Source of the DNA: Luteolibacter luteus
GTDB taxonomy: Bacteria > Verrucomicrobiota > Verrucomicrobiia > Verrucomicrobiales > Akkermansiaceae
Direction: 5' to 3'
NCBI RefSeq assembly: GCF_012913485.1
Contig: NZ_CP051774.1
Span: forward strand, 1-64,000
Length of the DNA: 64,000 bases
Position numbers and translations under genes: made by a program
Shown here: positions 51,569 to 61,199 of the stretch, piece after piece
Position numbering within the stretch: the first letter of the stretch is position 1
Layout: each line of letters opens with the position of its first letter
The notes under the pieces: generated by a model
What the model saw: only the letters and a program-made list of their open reading frames with translations
Databases searched by the model: none
What the model was told of the DNA's origin: nothing

Positions 51569-53737
51569 ATGGCCAATTATCACGCCCCAAAGTCAGCTCA
51601 CGACGATGGTGATCAGGATTCGGCAGGCTACGATGCCAAGGCACAAGGCTCCCGCGGCATCAAGCAGGCGATGCGCGATGTCCTCTCCCGCTGGTACTGG
51701 ATCGTGCTCTTCCTGATCCTGGGAGTACTCGGCTCGCACTACTACCTTTCGAAGAAGCCGAAGGTGTACACCGCCACCTGCACGCTGCTGGTGAAGCATA
51801 CCGTGGCGTCCGTGCTTTCGCGCGGCCAGGCGGAAGAGGTGAACATGTCCGGCTCCGAAGGCATGAACACGGTGGCCGAGCAGATCCGCACCTTCGAGGT
51901 GATGCAGATGGTCGCAGGCGATGACCAGCTGCGCTCGATGCCGGGACTGGTGCCCGCGCCGGTGAACTGGATGCCGGACTGGCTGGACAAGAAGCTGGGC
52001 AACAATTCCGAGGAGGAAGTCAGCAAGGAGCCGCCGGCTCCCGCGCTGCTGGCCGGCATGATCGGCAGTTGGACCCGTGTCTCGACCCGCCGCTACACGC
52101 GCTTGCTCGACATCTCCGTGACCCACCCGAACCCGGAAGTCGCGAAGGAAGTGGCGAACAAGATCGCGGACTACTATTTCCGTGTCGTCAGCAAGGCCAG
52201 TCGTGATGGCCGTGGCGGTTCGATGGACCTGCTCACCGTGAAATCCGGCGAAGCCCAGACGCAGGAGCAAAAGGACTCCGCGGTGCTGGCGACCTACCAG
52301 CGCTCCCTGGAGCTCCATGCGGAGCTCGACAAGCGCGAGACCGAACTCGACCGGGTGGCGCTGCGCTATCGCGACAAGCACCCGAAGAAGGTTGAGGCGG
52401 TGGCGCTGATGGAAGACGCCAAGGAGCGCTTCCTGAAGGACTTCAAGGCGGTCCTCACGCAGAAGCAGGATGAGGAATACTGGAAGGGCGTCGGCCTGCC
52501 GGATGATGCGGCCAATCCCGGAGACTATCTGGTGATGGCGCGGCAGAAGCTTCTCGCCCGGGTGGGCAAGCTGGACGGCGACATCGCTCGGGCGAAGAAG
52601 ATCGTCGACACGATGGAGACGAAGAAGAAGGACCTCGAGCTCGACCAGAATGCCCAGAACGTGATCGTGGAGCCGAGCAGCTTCGCCCGTGTGCCCGGCC
52701 CGCCATCCGGCCCGGACCGCCAGAAGATCCAGACCTCCGGAGCGATGGGCGGCCTGATGCTGGGCGTCGGCCTGGCGCTGCTGCTGGGCAGGCTGGACAA
52801 CCGCTACCACACGGTGGCGCAGGTCTCCGCGGAAACGGGAGCGCCGGTGCTGGCAGCGATCTCCGAGATCAAGCCGGGCGATCTGAAGCGTGCCGAGCGC
52901 GATCAGAAGAGACGCAATGGCGGCACCCTGCAGGACGGCCCCGAAGAGTGGAACAAGATGCTGCTTTTCCGCCCCGGCGCGGCGAATACGACCTATGCAG
53001 AAATGTTCCGCGTGCTGCGTGCATCGGTCTCCCTGCTGGGCGATGAGACGAAGCGGAAGGTGACGCTTTTCACCAGCGCGCTGCCGGGTGAAGGCAAGTC
53101 CTCGATCTCCACGAACTTCGCACTCGCCGCGGCGAGCCAGGGCAAGCGCACGCTGCTCATCGACTTCGACCTGCGCAAGCCGTCGCTGCACCGCTTGCTC
53201 GGCAGCGACCGGAATCCACCGGGCGGCGGCCTGACCGACTTCCTCGCGAATCAGGCACCGCTGCATGAGGTGGCGGTCCCGGTGCCGGGCACGACGCACC
53301 TGCACCTGGTGGCCTCCGGCAACCGCGCGCCGAATCCCGGCGAGCTGATGGATGCGGTGAAGATCCGCGAGCTGCTGATCCTGGCCTGCCGCCACTTCGA
53401 CGTGGTGGTGCTGGACACCGCACCGCTACTGTCCGTGCCGGACACGCGCATCCTCCTGCCGCTGGTGAACAATGCCTGCCTGGTGGTGCGTGCGGAGTAT
53501 ACCCGCAAGAAAGCCTTCGAACGCGCGCTCTCCATCTTCGATGAAGATCGTAGCTCGCTCAGCGGCGTGGTGGTGAATGCCTACCGCGAGAAGCGCCGCC
53601 TGATGGGCGAAAACTTTTCCTACGGCTACTACGGTAGCGACGGCTCAGGAGGCTATGGCGCCTACGGTGCCTATGGCCACGACGACGACGACGGCGACAA
53701 GCCGAAGAAGAAGACCCGCAAGGTCCGGAGCGCCTGA
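51569..53737 (+). CDS. Wzc-type polysaccharide co-polymerase and tyrosine autokinase
   Basis: A 722-residue inner-membrane protein: first membrane helix at about 43-59, Wzz chain-length domain, a coiled-coil periplasmic region (200-370), second membrane helix (about 390-410), and a cytoplasmic BY-kinase domain. The kinase has Walker A (LPGEGKSS, about residue 508), Walker A-prime (LLIDFDLRKPSL) and Walker B (VVVLDTAPLL, about 611). The C-terminal tail is a Tyr/Gly cluster (YGYYGSDGSGGYGAYGAYG), the expected autophosphorylation site. It regulates polymer length and export. Confidence 0.9.
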   Translation: MANYHAPKSAHDDGDQDSAGYDAKAQGSRGIKQAMRDVLSRWYWIVLFLILGVLGSHYYLSKKPKVYTATCTLLVKHTVASVLSRGQAEEVNMSGSEGMNTVAEQIRTFEVMQMVAGDDQLRSMPGLVPAPVNWMPDWLDKKLGNNSEEEVSKEPPAPALLAGMIGSWTRVSTRRYTRLLDISVTHPNPEVAKEVANKIADYYFRVVSKASRDGRGGSMDLLTVKSGEAQTQEQKDSAVLATYQRSLELHAELDKRETELDRVALRYRDKHPKKVEAVALMEDAKERFLKDFKAVLTQKQDEEYWKGVGLPDDAANPGDYLVMARQKLLARVGKLDGDIARAKKIVDTMETKKKDLELDQNAQNVIVEPSSFARVPGPPSGPDRQKIQTSGAMGGLMLGVGLALLLGRLDNRYHTVAQVSAETGAPVLAAISEIKPGDLKRAERDQKRRNGGTLQDGPEEWNKMLLFRPGAANTTYAEMFRVLRASVSLLGDETKRKVTLFTSALPGEGKSSISTNFALAAASQGKRTLLIDFDLRKPSLHRLLGSDRNPPGGGLTDFLANQAPLHEVAVPVPGTTHLHLVASGNRAPNPGELMDAVKIRELLILACRHFDVVVLDTAPLLSVPDTRILLPLVNNACLVVRAEYTRKKAFERALSIFDEDRSSLSGVVVNAYREKRRLMGENFSYGYYGSDGSGGYGAYGAYGHDDDDGDKPKKKTRKVRSA

Positions 53738-53854
53738 GCACCTCTACATAGCCCCCGGAGTCCCACCCCTTTCCAGCAATCACGCAAGAACCACGTCCCA
53801 CCCCCTGTTCATAATCCGCTGAACAACGGAAGCAGACAGAACCTACCTGACCTC

Positions 53855-54343
53855 ATGCCCACTCAATGTCACAAGCAAGCCGACAATGAAGCGAGCGAAG
53901 CCTTGGCATCTTATTTCTGCCGAATGGCGGACACCATCGGTGTCCCTCGCTCCGTGGCCCTCATTTACCATATCCTCTATCTTTCGAAGGAGCCGATGAG
54001 CTTTTCCGAAGTGGTCGAGCGCTCCGGCTGCAGCAAGGCCAGCGCTTCCACCGGACTGAAGCTGCTGGAGCGGATCCGCGGGGTGGAAGTGGTGATCCTT
54101 CCGGATGACCGCCGCACTTTCTACCGCCCGGAACTCTCGCTCCGCCGCCTGGTCACCGGCTTCATCCAGGAGAACTTCGTGAGCGGCGTGGAAGCCGGCC
54201 AGCGGATCCTGGACTCCCCGACGACGGTGCCGGAGTCCGAGCTTTCCCCGCTGCTTGCCGAGCGTCTGGAAAGCCTGCGCAACTGGCACCAGACCCTGCA
54301 GGCCGTGATTCCCACGGCTGCCCTTGAGCGCTCGCGCAATTGA
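53855..54343 (+). CDS. GbsR/MarR-type transcriptional regulator
   Basis: A 162-residue protein with a winged helix (about 35-85): LIYHILYLSKEPMSFSEV leads into SGCSKASASTGLKLLE as recognition helix, and a DDRRTFY wing. The C-terminus is helical. This pattern matches GbsR-type MarR-family regulators. Its place inside the polysaccharide cluster suggests it controls the downstream export and sugar genes, possibly in response to osmotic or metabolite signals. Confidence 0.75.
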   Translation: MPTQCHKQADNEASEALASYFCRMADTIGVPRSVALIYHILYLSKEPMSFSEVVERSGCSKASASTGLKLLERIRGVEVVILPDDRRTFYRPELSLRRLVTGFIQENFVSGVEAGQRILDSPTTVPESELSPLLAERLESLRNWHQTLQAVIPTAALERSRN

Positions 54344-54546
54344 AGGAAGGCGACACCCCGCCTTTTCCGGTCCTGTTCACCCCACCCCGATCCGAGTTCC
54401 GCTCACCCGGCCTCTGATCCGTCCCTCCCACCCCCAGGCCTTTGATTCAGGTTTTTCCGGAGTTCTCCGGAAATCGACCAAGGGCGGCAGCTTGAATACT
54501 TGAAACCGGGCGTCGTCGCACGCTCTCCCCCCCATTCCCTTTCCTG

Positions 54547-55365
54547 ATGCAAACGATCCTCGAACCCGGTCGCGCCGAGAAGAACTACTGGCAAGACCTC
54601 TGGCACTACCGGGAACTCTTCCAAGTCCTGGCATGGCGCGACCTCTCGGTGCGCTACAAGCAAACCATCATCGGTGTGGCCTGGGCGCTGGTCCGGCCCT
54701 TCCTGACGATGATCATTTTCACGATCATCTTCGGCAAGGTGGCGAAGCTGCCCACGGAAGGGTCCGCGCCGTATGCGCTGATGGTCTTCGCCGGGATGCT
54801 GCCGTGGACCTTCTTTGCCACCGCGCTTTCAGATGCCTCGAATTCGCTGGTCTCGAATGCGAACCTGATCTCGAAGGTTTATTTCCCGCGGCTCATCGTC
54901 CCGACGGCGACGGTGGTGGTGGCGCTGGTGGATTTCCTCATCAGCTTCATCATCCTGGTGGGCATGATGATCTGGTACCGCTATCTGCCGGGCTGGCAGA
55001 TCCTGCTGCTGCCGGGCTTCGTGCTGATGGCCTTCCTCGCCTCGCTGGGGCCGGGCCTGTGGATCACGGCGCTGAACGTGAAGTACCGCGACTTCCGCTA
55101 CGTGATTCCTTTCATGGTGCAGTTCGGCCTCTACGTCTCCCCGGTGGGCTTCTCCAGCTCCGTGGTCCCGGAGAAGTGGCGCCTGCTCTACTCGCTGAAC
55201 CCGATGGTGGGCGTGATCGATGGCTTCCGCTGGTGCGTGCTCGGCCGGGATGTCTCCTTCGACCCGCGGACCTTCGGCATCAGCATCGCTGTCACCGTCT
55301 TCTTCCTGTGGCTGGGCATCCGCCAATTCCGCCGCATGGAAAAATCCTTCGCCGACCTGGTCTAA
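54547..55365 (+). CDS. ABC-2 type polysaccharide export permease (Wzm-like)
   Basis: A 272-residue inner-membrane permease with six membrane segments. The N-terminal cytoplasmic stretch (LFQVLAWRDLSVRYKQTIIG) and the SLGPGLWITALNVKYRDFRY motif are typical of Wzm/TagG/KpsM proteins. Together with the ATPase encoded next it should move an undecaprenyl-linked polysaccharide to the periplasm. Confidence 0.9.
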   Translation: MQTILEPGRAEKNYWQDLWHYRELFQVLAWRDLSVRYKQTIIGVAWALVRPFLTMIIFTIIFGKVAKLPTEGSAPYALMVFAGMLPWTFFATALSDASNSLVSNANLISKVYFPRLIVPTATVVVALVDFLISFIILVGMMIWYRYLPGWQILLLPGFVLMAFLASLGPGLWITALNVKYRDFRYVIPFMVQFGLYVSPVGFSSSVVPEKWRLLYSLNPMVGVIDGFRWCVLGRDVSFDPRTFGISIAVTVFFLWLGIRQFRRMEKSFADLV

Positions 55366-55419
55366 CAACCACACCGCCCCACGGCCCAAGGCTCCCTTTC
55401 CCCTTCCCCTTTTCCCCGC

Positions 55420-56685
55420 ATGTCAAACGACGTCGTTATCTCCGTCGACAAGCTCTCGAAGCGCTACCTGGTAGGTCATGAAGGCCCGCAGGAACGCTAT
55501 CACTCCCTGCGCGACAGCCTGGTGCGCCACGGCCGGAACTTCGCCCGCAAGACCCTGGACATGGCCCGCGGCCGCCAGATCGTGCAGGGCGACGAGGTCG
55601 AGGAATTCTGGGCGCTGAAGGATGTCTCCTTCGAAGTGAAGCGCGGTGAAGTGCTCGGCATCATCGGCCGCAACGGTGCCGGCAAGTCCACGCTGTTGAA
55701 GATCCTCTCCCGCATCACCGAGCCCAGCGCCGGACGCGTGGTGCTGGATGGCCGCGTGGCCTCGCTGCTGGAAGTCGGCACCGGCTTCCACCCGGAACTG
55801 ACCGGCCGTGAAAACGTCTTCCTGAATGGTGCCATCCTCGGCATGAGCAAGGCGGAGATCCGCCGCAAGTTCGATGAGATCGTGGATTTCTCCGGCGTGG
55901 AGAAATTCCTCGATACACCGGTGAAGCGCTACTCCTCCGGGATGTATGTCCGCCTCGCCTTCGCCGTGGCCGCACACTTGGAACCGGAAATCCTGATCGT
56001 GGACGAGGTGCTGGCCGTGGGTGACCAGGAGTTCCAGAAGAAGTGCCTGGGCAAGATGCAGGATGTGGCGACCGCGGGCCGGACCGTGCTCCTCGTCTCG
56101 CACAACATGGCATCCGTGCAGTCGCTCAGCACCAGCTGCTGCCTTCTGGAAAGAGGTCACTTGCAGCGCTTCGACGATCCGCAGGACGCCATCGACCGGT
56201 ATAACCAGTCCTATGGTGCGGGATCCGGCAGTCCCAAGTATTCCTATCCGGTAAAGAGCATCCAGATGAATGATGCGGCGACCGGCGTCGCGGGCGATAC
56301 GATCCCGATCGGGGAGACCGCGAACTTCCTCATCGAGCTCACCGAGGAGTTCGACTGCGAGCATTTCGATCTCGTGCTCGCCTTCAAGCATCCCCAGCGG
56401 GAGCGCGTCATGTCCGCATCCACCCATCACGTGGGCCTGAAGTTTTCCACCACCAAGGGCCGCAGCTACAACTGCCGGATCCAGAACCTCCGGCTTTTGC
56501 CCGGGGAATACATGGTGGAAGTGATCGTGCGCAGCCCGAGCGCGACCTTGGCTTCGAGCGTGTTTCCCTTCCGCGTCACGGACCAGGACATCTACTCCTC
56601 CGGCGTGGTGCCGAATGCGAACTTCGGCATCTTCGCGCCCGAGCAGGCCTGGTCCATGATCACCCCAACCGCGCGCCAAAATTGA
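55420..56685 (+). CDS. ABC transporter ATPase with carbohydrate-binding C-terminus (Wzt-like)
   Basis: A 421-residue ATPase. Walker A GRNGAGKST (about 84-92), signature YSSGMYVRLAFA (about 171), Walker B ILIVDEVLAVGD (about 191) and the switch SHNM (about 228) are intact. Residues 265-421 form an extra beta domain like the Wzt C-terminal domain, which binds the capped end of the glycan and couples chain termination to export. This indicates an O-antigen-like ABC pathway. Confidence 0.92.
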   Translation: MSNDVVISVDKLSKRYLVGHEGPQERYHSLRDSLVRHGRNFARKTLDMARGRQIVQGDEVEEFWALKDVSFEVKRGEVLGIIGRNGAGKSTLLKILSRITEPSAGRVVLDGRVASLLEVGTGFHPELTGRENVFLNGAILGMSKAEIRRKFDEIVDFSGVEKFLDTPVKRYSSGMYVRLAFAVAAHLEPEILIVDEVLAVGDQEFQKKCLGKMQDVATAGRTVLLVSHNMASVQSLSTSCCLLERGHLQRFDDPQDAIDRYNQSYGAGSGSPKYSYPVKSIQMNDAATGVAGDTIPIGETANFLIELTEEFDCEHFDLVLAFKHPQRERVMSASTHHVGLKFSTTKGRSYNCRIQNLRLLPGEYMVEVIVRSPSATLASSVFPFRVTDQDIYSSGVVPNANFGIFAPEQAWSMITPTARQN

Positions 56686-57716
56686 ACCACTTTGCCGTCA
56701 GGGAGAATCACCGGACCGATAACCTCGGCGACCGGCTGATCACCAGCAACATGGTTTCGACCCTGGCGCGTTACGGCCAGGTGCGCGCATGGAATCCTGC
56801 CCTGTTCCTGGACCGGCTCGAAGAGTATCGCCCTTTCGTTCATAGCTCCCGGAACAAGCGGATCCTCGCCGCGCTTTCCGGAAAGGGACATTACCTGATC
56901 GATGCGCCGGGCGGATTCGGCGAAGTTCAGCCCGCGGCAACTGCAGCCGGCAAGCGTGGCAGACAGCTCACGGATTCCATCAAGCGCCTCATCTTGCCCA
57001 GAAAGATCGCGCTTGGTTTCTCGATCACGATCAAGCCGGATGATCCGCGCTATGACGACTACGATTGCATCGGAGTCCGGGACCACAAATCGCTGGCGAG
57101 CCTCAAATCCCGCCACCTCGGAAAAGCACTCTATTTCCCTGATTGGGCATTCTTCTCCCCGCTGACCGCGGCCTCGGGAGAACGCACCAAAGGACTGGCG
57201 CTTTCGTTCCGGCAATACAATCCCGATCACAAGTCCGACCTCTCCGCGGATGAGCTGACACCCGTGATCGAGACGCTGGCCCAGCACTTCGGCAGGCCCG
57301 CCTTCTTCCATCAGGTCGATGAAGACGAAGCTTTCGTCGCCTCCCTTTCCGCCGGGCTGAGCCTTCCGCATGACCGCTCTTCCCGGCCGCTGGGTCCGGA
57401 TTCCTATGAGGAGTTCTATCGGAATACCCGCGTGGTCGCGAGCAATCGCCTGCACTGCCTGCTCTTCGCCGCGGTCAACGGAGCCCTTCCGATCGCCTTG
57501 GTGAGCGAGGGCCACGCCAAGATCACGTCCCTTTTCGAGACCCTGAAGTGGACCGACCTGATCGTCCCGGTCGGTCCCGATTCCGCTTCCTCGATTGCGA
57601 AGATCGTAGCCCGCCGTGAAGAACTCGCCGGGATGGTTGCACGGACCTGCAACGAGCAACGCAGCTTGGGTGAATCGATCCTGACCTCGAAGTTCGGAAC
57701 GCCCATCCGCCCGTGA
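56682..57716 (+). CDS. polysaccharide pyruvyltransferase family protein
   Basis: A 344-residue protein starting at a TTG that overlaps the ATPase stop. It shows the family pattern: DNLGDRLI near the N-terminus, GIRDHxS-like GVRDHKSLASL in the middle, and SNRLHCLLFAAVNGALPIAL near residue 250. Members transfer pyruvate from phosphoenolpyruvate onto sugars, adding an acidic ketal, although some are sugar transferases. Coupled translation with Wzt suggests modification linked to export. Confidence 0.75.
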   Translation: MNHFAVRENHRTDNLGDRLITSNMVSTLARYGQVRAWNPALFLDRLEEYRPFVHSSRNKRILAALSGKGHYLIDAPGGFGEVQPAATAAGKRGRQLTDSIKRLILPRKIALGFSITIKPDDPRYDDYDCIGVRDHKSLASLKSRHLGKALYFPDWAFFSPLTAASGERTKGLALSFRQYNPDHKSDLSADELTPVIETLAQHFGRPAFFHQVDEDEAFVASLSAGLSLPHDRSSRPLGPDSYEEFYRNTRVVASNRLHCLLFAAVNGALPIALVSEGHAKITSLFETLKWTDLIVPVGPDSASSIAKIVARREELAGMVARTCNEQRSLGESILTSKFGTPIRP

Positions 57717-58741
57717 GCACTGTTTCGATCATCATACCGGCTCGCAACCGGCATGACCTTGTCCGCGCCACGGTCGCGTCGGCATTGGCGCAGGATCACG
57801 CCGGCACCGAGGTGATCCTGGTGGACAACGGATCCACTCCCGCGCTGCACAAACAAGATTTCGCCGAGTTCGCCGCGCTGCCCGCCTTCGCCGGATTCCA
57901 GGTGCTTGCATGCCCTTCGGGAAATGCCAACGCCGCCAGGAACTTCGGCTATGACCATAGCAACGGCGAGTTCGTACTCTTCCTGGATTCCGATGACCTG
58001 CTTGCTGAAAGCTGCGTGCGCCTGCGGCTCGAAGAGTTCGGCAAGCATGAGGGGATCGACGCCATCATCGGCCGCTGTGAATACTTCGGGGAAACCCCCG
58101 GCGACATGGCCGGGAAATACTGGGGCAAGTGGGACGACCGCTTCACCGACATGGAGAGCTTCCTCGGCGTCACTTCCGACAACTGGCAGACAGCCGGTCC
58201 GCTGTGGAGGCGCTCATTCATGGAGGCGAGCTCCCTCCGCTGGGATGAATCCATCAACAAGGGCCAGGACTGGGAGTTTCATGTCCGCGCCTTGTCCAAG
58301 GGGCTGCGCTACGTGAAGGTTCCGCTCCTGGATCACTTCTGGCGCTGTGATCCCACCGGCACGCAGATGAGCAGCCCGAAGAGCCAGCTGCTTTCCCTTT
58401 CCCGGGGCCAGCTTCTCCGGACCCTTGAATGCATGTTCACCCACGCGATCCGCTCCGGGTATGTCTCCACGGATGCCCTGCGCAAGCGCCTGCGTCAGCG
58501 CGGCATGCAGGCCCTCTTTCTCCGGACTGTCCGGGATTCCAGATCGGCCGGCCTGCCGTGGAATGAATGCCTTCATCATTTCCGCACGAACCACGGCCTC
58601 GGGGTCATCAATTTCGCCAAGACCTTGGAAGCCCTGGCCTATCTGGGAGCATGGAAGGCTCCCGGCTTGGGACAGAGAATCGCCAAGTCCCTCTTTCACC
58701 GCCGCTTCAATCACCTGCTGCATGTAACGCTGGAAGATTGA
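57713..58741 (+). CDS. GT2-family glycosyltransferase
   Basis: A 342-residue GT-A enzyme starting at a GTG that overlaps the previous stop. SIIIPARNRHDLV opens the fold, VILVDNGST follows, and LFLDSDD is the metal-binding DxD motif. The second half has WDESINKGQDWEFHVRAL, the acceptor-side ED-type motif. The sugar donor cannot be predicted. Confidence 0.85.
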   Translation: MSTVSIIIPARNRHDLVRATVASALAQDHAGTEVILVDNGSTPALHKQDFAEFAALPAFAGFQVLACPSGNANAARNFGYDHSNGEFVLFLDSDDLLAESCVRLRLEEFGKHEGIDAIIGRCEYFGETPGDMAGKYWGKWDDRFTDMESFLGVTSDNWQTAGPLWRRSFMEASSLRWDESINKGQDWEFHVRALSKGLRYVKVPLLDHFWRCDPTGTQMSSPKSQLLSLSRGQLLRTLECMFTHAIRSGYVSTDALRKRLRQRGMQALFLRTVRDSRSAGLPWNECLHHFRTNHGLGVINFAKTLEALAYLGAWKAPGLGQRIAKSLFHRRFNHLLHVTLED

Positions 58742-58837
58742 TCTTCCGACCCCGCAGCCACGCGCCATCCCCCCGCGATCCCGGCACGATCTGATGTCCG
58801 GGATCATGAGATTCCCCCCCGACCTTTCTTTAGCCGC

Positions 58838-60061
58838 ATGCGCCTCGCCTTGATCAGCTTTGAATTTCCTCCGGCCGTCGCCATCGGTGGCATCGGTGCG
58901 TATGCTTGGCAAGCCGCCATCATGATGAAGGCGGCCGGCTGGGATGTGGAAGTCTTTGCGGCGGGAAGCCCGGGCCGTGAGCCGGCAGAAGATCATGGCA
59001 TCAAGGTTCACCGCTTTCCCACCGAGAACCGCATCGACTTCAAGAACCTCATCGTAGACACCTTCATCCAGCGCCATCGGGCGAAAGCCTTTGACGTGTT
59101 GGAAAGCCCGGAGATCGGAGCGGAAGGCTCGGCGATCGCGGCGGCATGCCCGGAACTGCCGGTCGTGGTGAAGCTTCACACGCCCACCTATCTGGTCAGC
59201 AAGGTGGGCTACGAACCGCCCTCGCTGCTGCAGAAGACAAGGTTCTCTCTGGGTGCCTTGGCACGCGGGAGATTCGCCGTGCTCAGCAAGCCCGCCTACC
59301 AGCCCGAGCAAGATCCGGAGCGGAAATTCGCACTCGCTGCGGATGAGATCGCGGCACCCAGCCAGGCGATTGGCGAGACCCTCGTGGAAGACTGGTCGCT
59401 GGATCGCGGAAAGGTTTCCTGTTTCCCGCTGCCCTTCTGTCCGGACCCGGAGCTTCTGAATCTGCCAATCCCGGGAAACGTCACGACCGTCGGCTTCCTG
59501 GGCCGGCTGGAGGCGCGCAAGGGAGTGGTGGAACTGGCGAAGGCGATTCCCGCCATCCTCAAACGCCGTCCCGACCTGCGCTTCCGCTTCATCGGTCCCT
59601 CATGGCCTTTCCGGGGAAGTGACATGGAGAGCTACATCCGCGGCGTGTGCCGGAAGCATCTGGACCAGCTCGAATTCACCGGCCCGGTCGCGAGACCGAA
59701 GATCCCGGAGCAGATCCGCTCCTGCGATATCGTGGTGCTGCCGAGCCGGTGGGAGAACTTCCCCTTCGCCTGCTGGGAGATGATGGCGGCAGGAAGAGCG
59801 GTCATCGCCTCGAATGCCGGCGGGATGCGGGATGTCATCGAAGACAAGGTCTCCGGCCTCCTGATCCCGCCTCACGATCCCCAGGCGATCATGGAAGCCG
59901 TGCTCTGGCTCTGCGAAGACAAGGAACGCGTGTCCAGGCTCGGCACCGCTGCCCGGGCCCGGGTCCTTGATCTTCTCAATCCCGAGCGGGTCCTCCTGCA
60001 GCAGACGGCGAGCTACCATCGCGCGATCGCGAGAAGATCGAAGAAGGTCGCCTGCGCCTGA
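58838..60061 (+). CDS. GT4-family glycosyltransferase
   Basis: A 407-residue GT-B enzyme. LALISFEFPPAVAIGGIGAYA is the N-terminal signature (glycine-rich acceptor loop). VGFLGRLEARKGVVEL begins the donor domain, and LPSRWENFPFACWEMMAAG carries the E-x7-E motif. It probably adds a hexose to the repeat unit. It is separated from the GT2 gene by 96 bases. Confidence 0.88.
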   Translation: MRLALISFEFPPAVAIGGIGAYAWQAAIMMKAAGWDVEVFAAGSPGREPAEDHGIKVHRFPTENRIDFKNLIVDTFIQRHRAKAFDVLESPEIGAEGSAIAAACPELPVVVKLHTPTYLVSKVGYEPPSLLQKTRFSLGALARGRFAVLSKPAYQPEQDPERKFALAADEIAAPSQAIGETLVEDWSLDRGKVSCFPLPFCPDPELLNLPIPGNVTTVGFLGRLEARKGVVELAKAIPAILKRRPDLRFRFIGPSWPFRGSDMESYIRGVCRKHLDQLEFTGPVARPKIPEQIRSCDIVVLPSRWENFPFACWEMMAAGRAVIASNAGGMRDVIEDKVSGLLIPPHDPQAIMEAVLWLCEDKERVSRLGTAARARVLDLLNPERVLLQQTASYHRAIARRSKKVACA

Positions 60062-60085
60062 CTAGGGCATCTTCCGTTCACCCGC

Positions 60086-61165
60086 ATGATCCTGAATCTC
60101 CAGATCCTCCGTGCGATCGCAGCCGTGCTGGTGATCCTCGCGCACCTCAAGTTCGTCCTGCCGGCCGCGGCGGGTCAACTGCCGGAGCTCTTGCACGGTG
60201 CCGGCCTGAGTTGTGGCGTGGACCTCTTCTTCGTGCTCAGCGGCTTCGTGATCGCGCACACCGCGCTCAAGTCCGATCCGGGATGGAAGCAATTCCTTAC
60301 CAACCGGATCATCCGGGTGATGCCGCTCTACTGGCTGGCTACGCTGCCCTTCCTGATCCCGGCGGTGACCAAGGCGGTGGCGAAGGGAGACCTACCCTTC
60401 CGCACCATCTGGAACAGCATCTTCCTGGTGCCGGTCCTCGACAAGCTGGGGATCAATGATCCTGCACACCCCTTCGGATGGACACTGAGCTTCGAGATGT
60501 GGTTCTACGTGCTCTTCAGCCTCCTGCTCGTCGCCCTTCCCGCGCGGAAGGTCCCGTGGGCCTTGATCGCGATCTTCGCCGTGAGCGCGCCCCTGCCCTT
60601 CCTGTGGAAGCTCAGTTGGAAGTTTCCTTACTTCGCCTTTCATCCCATGTGCTGGGAATTCGCGATGGGCTGCGGGGCCTACCTGCTGACGCGCAAGGCG
60701 AGGCTCGGCCCGAAGACCGCACTGGCGATGCTCGTGCTGGGGACGGGACTGCTTCTCTCCACCGCGCTCCTCTTCGAATACCTGGGCTGGCACAATAGCA
60801 TCCGCATGGTGCCGGTGCTCTCCGCCCAGCGAGCCCTCTTCTGGGGCGTGCCTGCCTTCCTGATCGTGGTCTCCTGCGTCTGGTGCGAACCGCTTCTTCC
60901 GAAGCGGAATCCGGTGGTGCGATTGCTGGTGGAACTGGGCGCCGCGTCCTACGCCATCTATCTGGTCCAGCCTCTGGTCTTCAGGTTCCTCCGTACCATG
61001 TCCGCGCCCCTCGGTTCGGTTCACTGGCTCGCAGGTGCCGTGGCCTGCACCCTCCTCTGTTGTGCGGCTGGCTGGGTGGTCCACCGCCTTGTCGAGCTTC
61101 CCCTGACGGCATGGCTGCGCTCGACCGTGCGTCGCCGTGAAGCAGCGGTCCAAGCCACCGCCTGA
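60086..61165 (+). CDS. acyltransferase 3 family membrane protein
   Basis: A 359-residue protein with about ten membrane helices. LRAIAAVLVILAHLKF (the family His) and GVDLFFVLSGFVI are hallmarks of Acyl_transf_3 (OafA/OacA-type) proteins, and RIIRVMPLYWL carries the conserved Arg motif. Such enzymes O-acetylate or otherwise acylate surface polysaccharides. Confidence 0.9.
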   Translation: MILNLQILRAIAAVLVILAHLKFVLPAAAGQLPELLHGAGLSCGVDLFFVLSGFVIAHTALKSDPGWKQFLTNRIIRVMPLYWLATLPFLIPAVTKAVAKGDLPFRTIWNSIFLVPVLDKLGINDPAHPFGWTLSFEMWFYVLFSLLLVALPARKVPWALIAIFAVSAPLPFLWKLSWKFPYFAFHPMCWEFAMGCGAYLLTRKARLGPKTALAMLVLGTGLLLSTALLFEYLGWHNSIRMVPVLSAQRALFWGVPAFLIVVSCVWCEPLLPKRNPVVRLLVELGAASYAIYLVQPLVFRFLRTMSAPLGSVHWLAGAVACTLLCCAAGWVVHRLVELPLTAWLRSTVRRREAAVQATA

Positions 61166-61199
61166 ACAAGAAACACCCCATCCCACCTCCCTCCCCTGT

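Noticed and set aside
51593-53395. A 600-codon minus-strand open frame opposite the Wzc-like gene
   Set aside because: It has a His/Arg/Gln-rich translation lacking domains and overlaps an unambiguous kinase gene.
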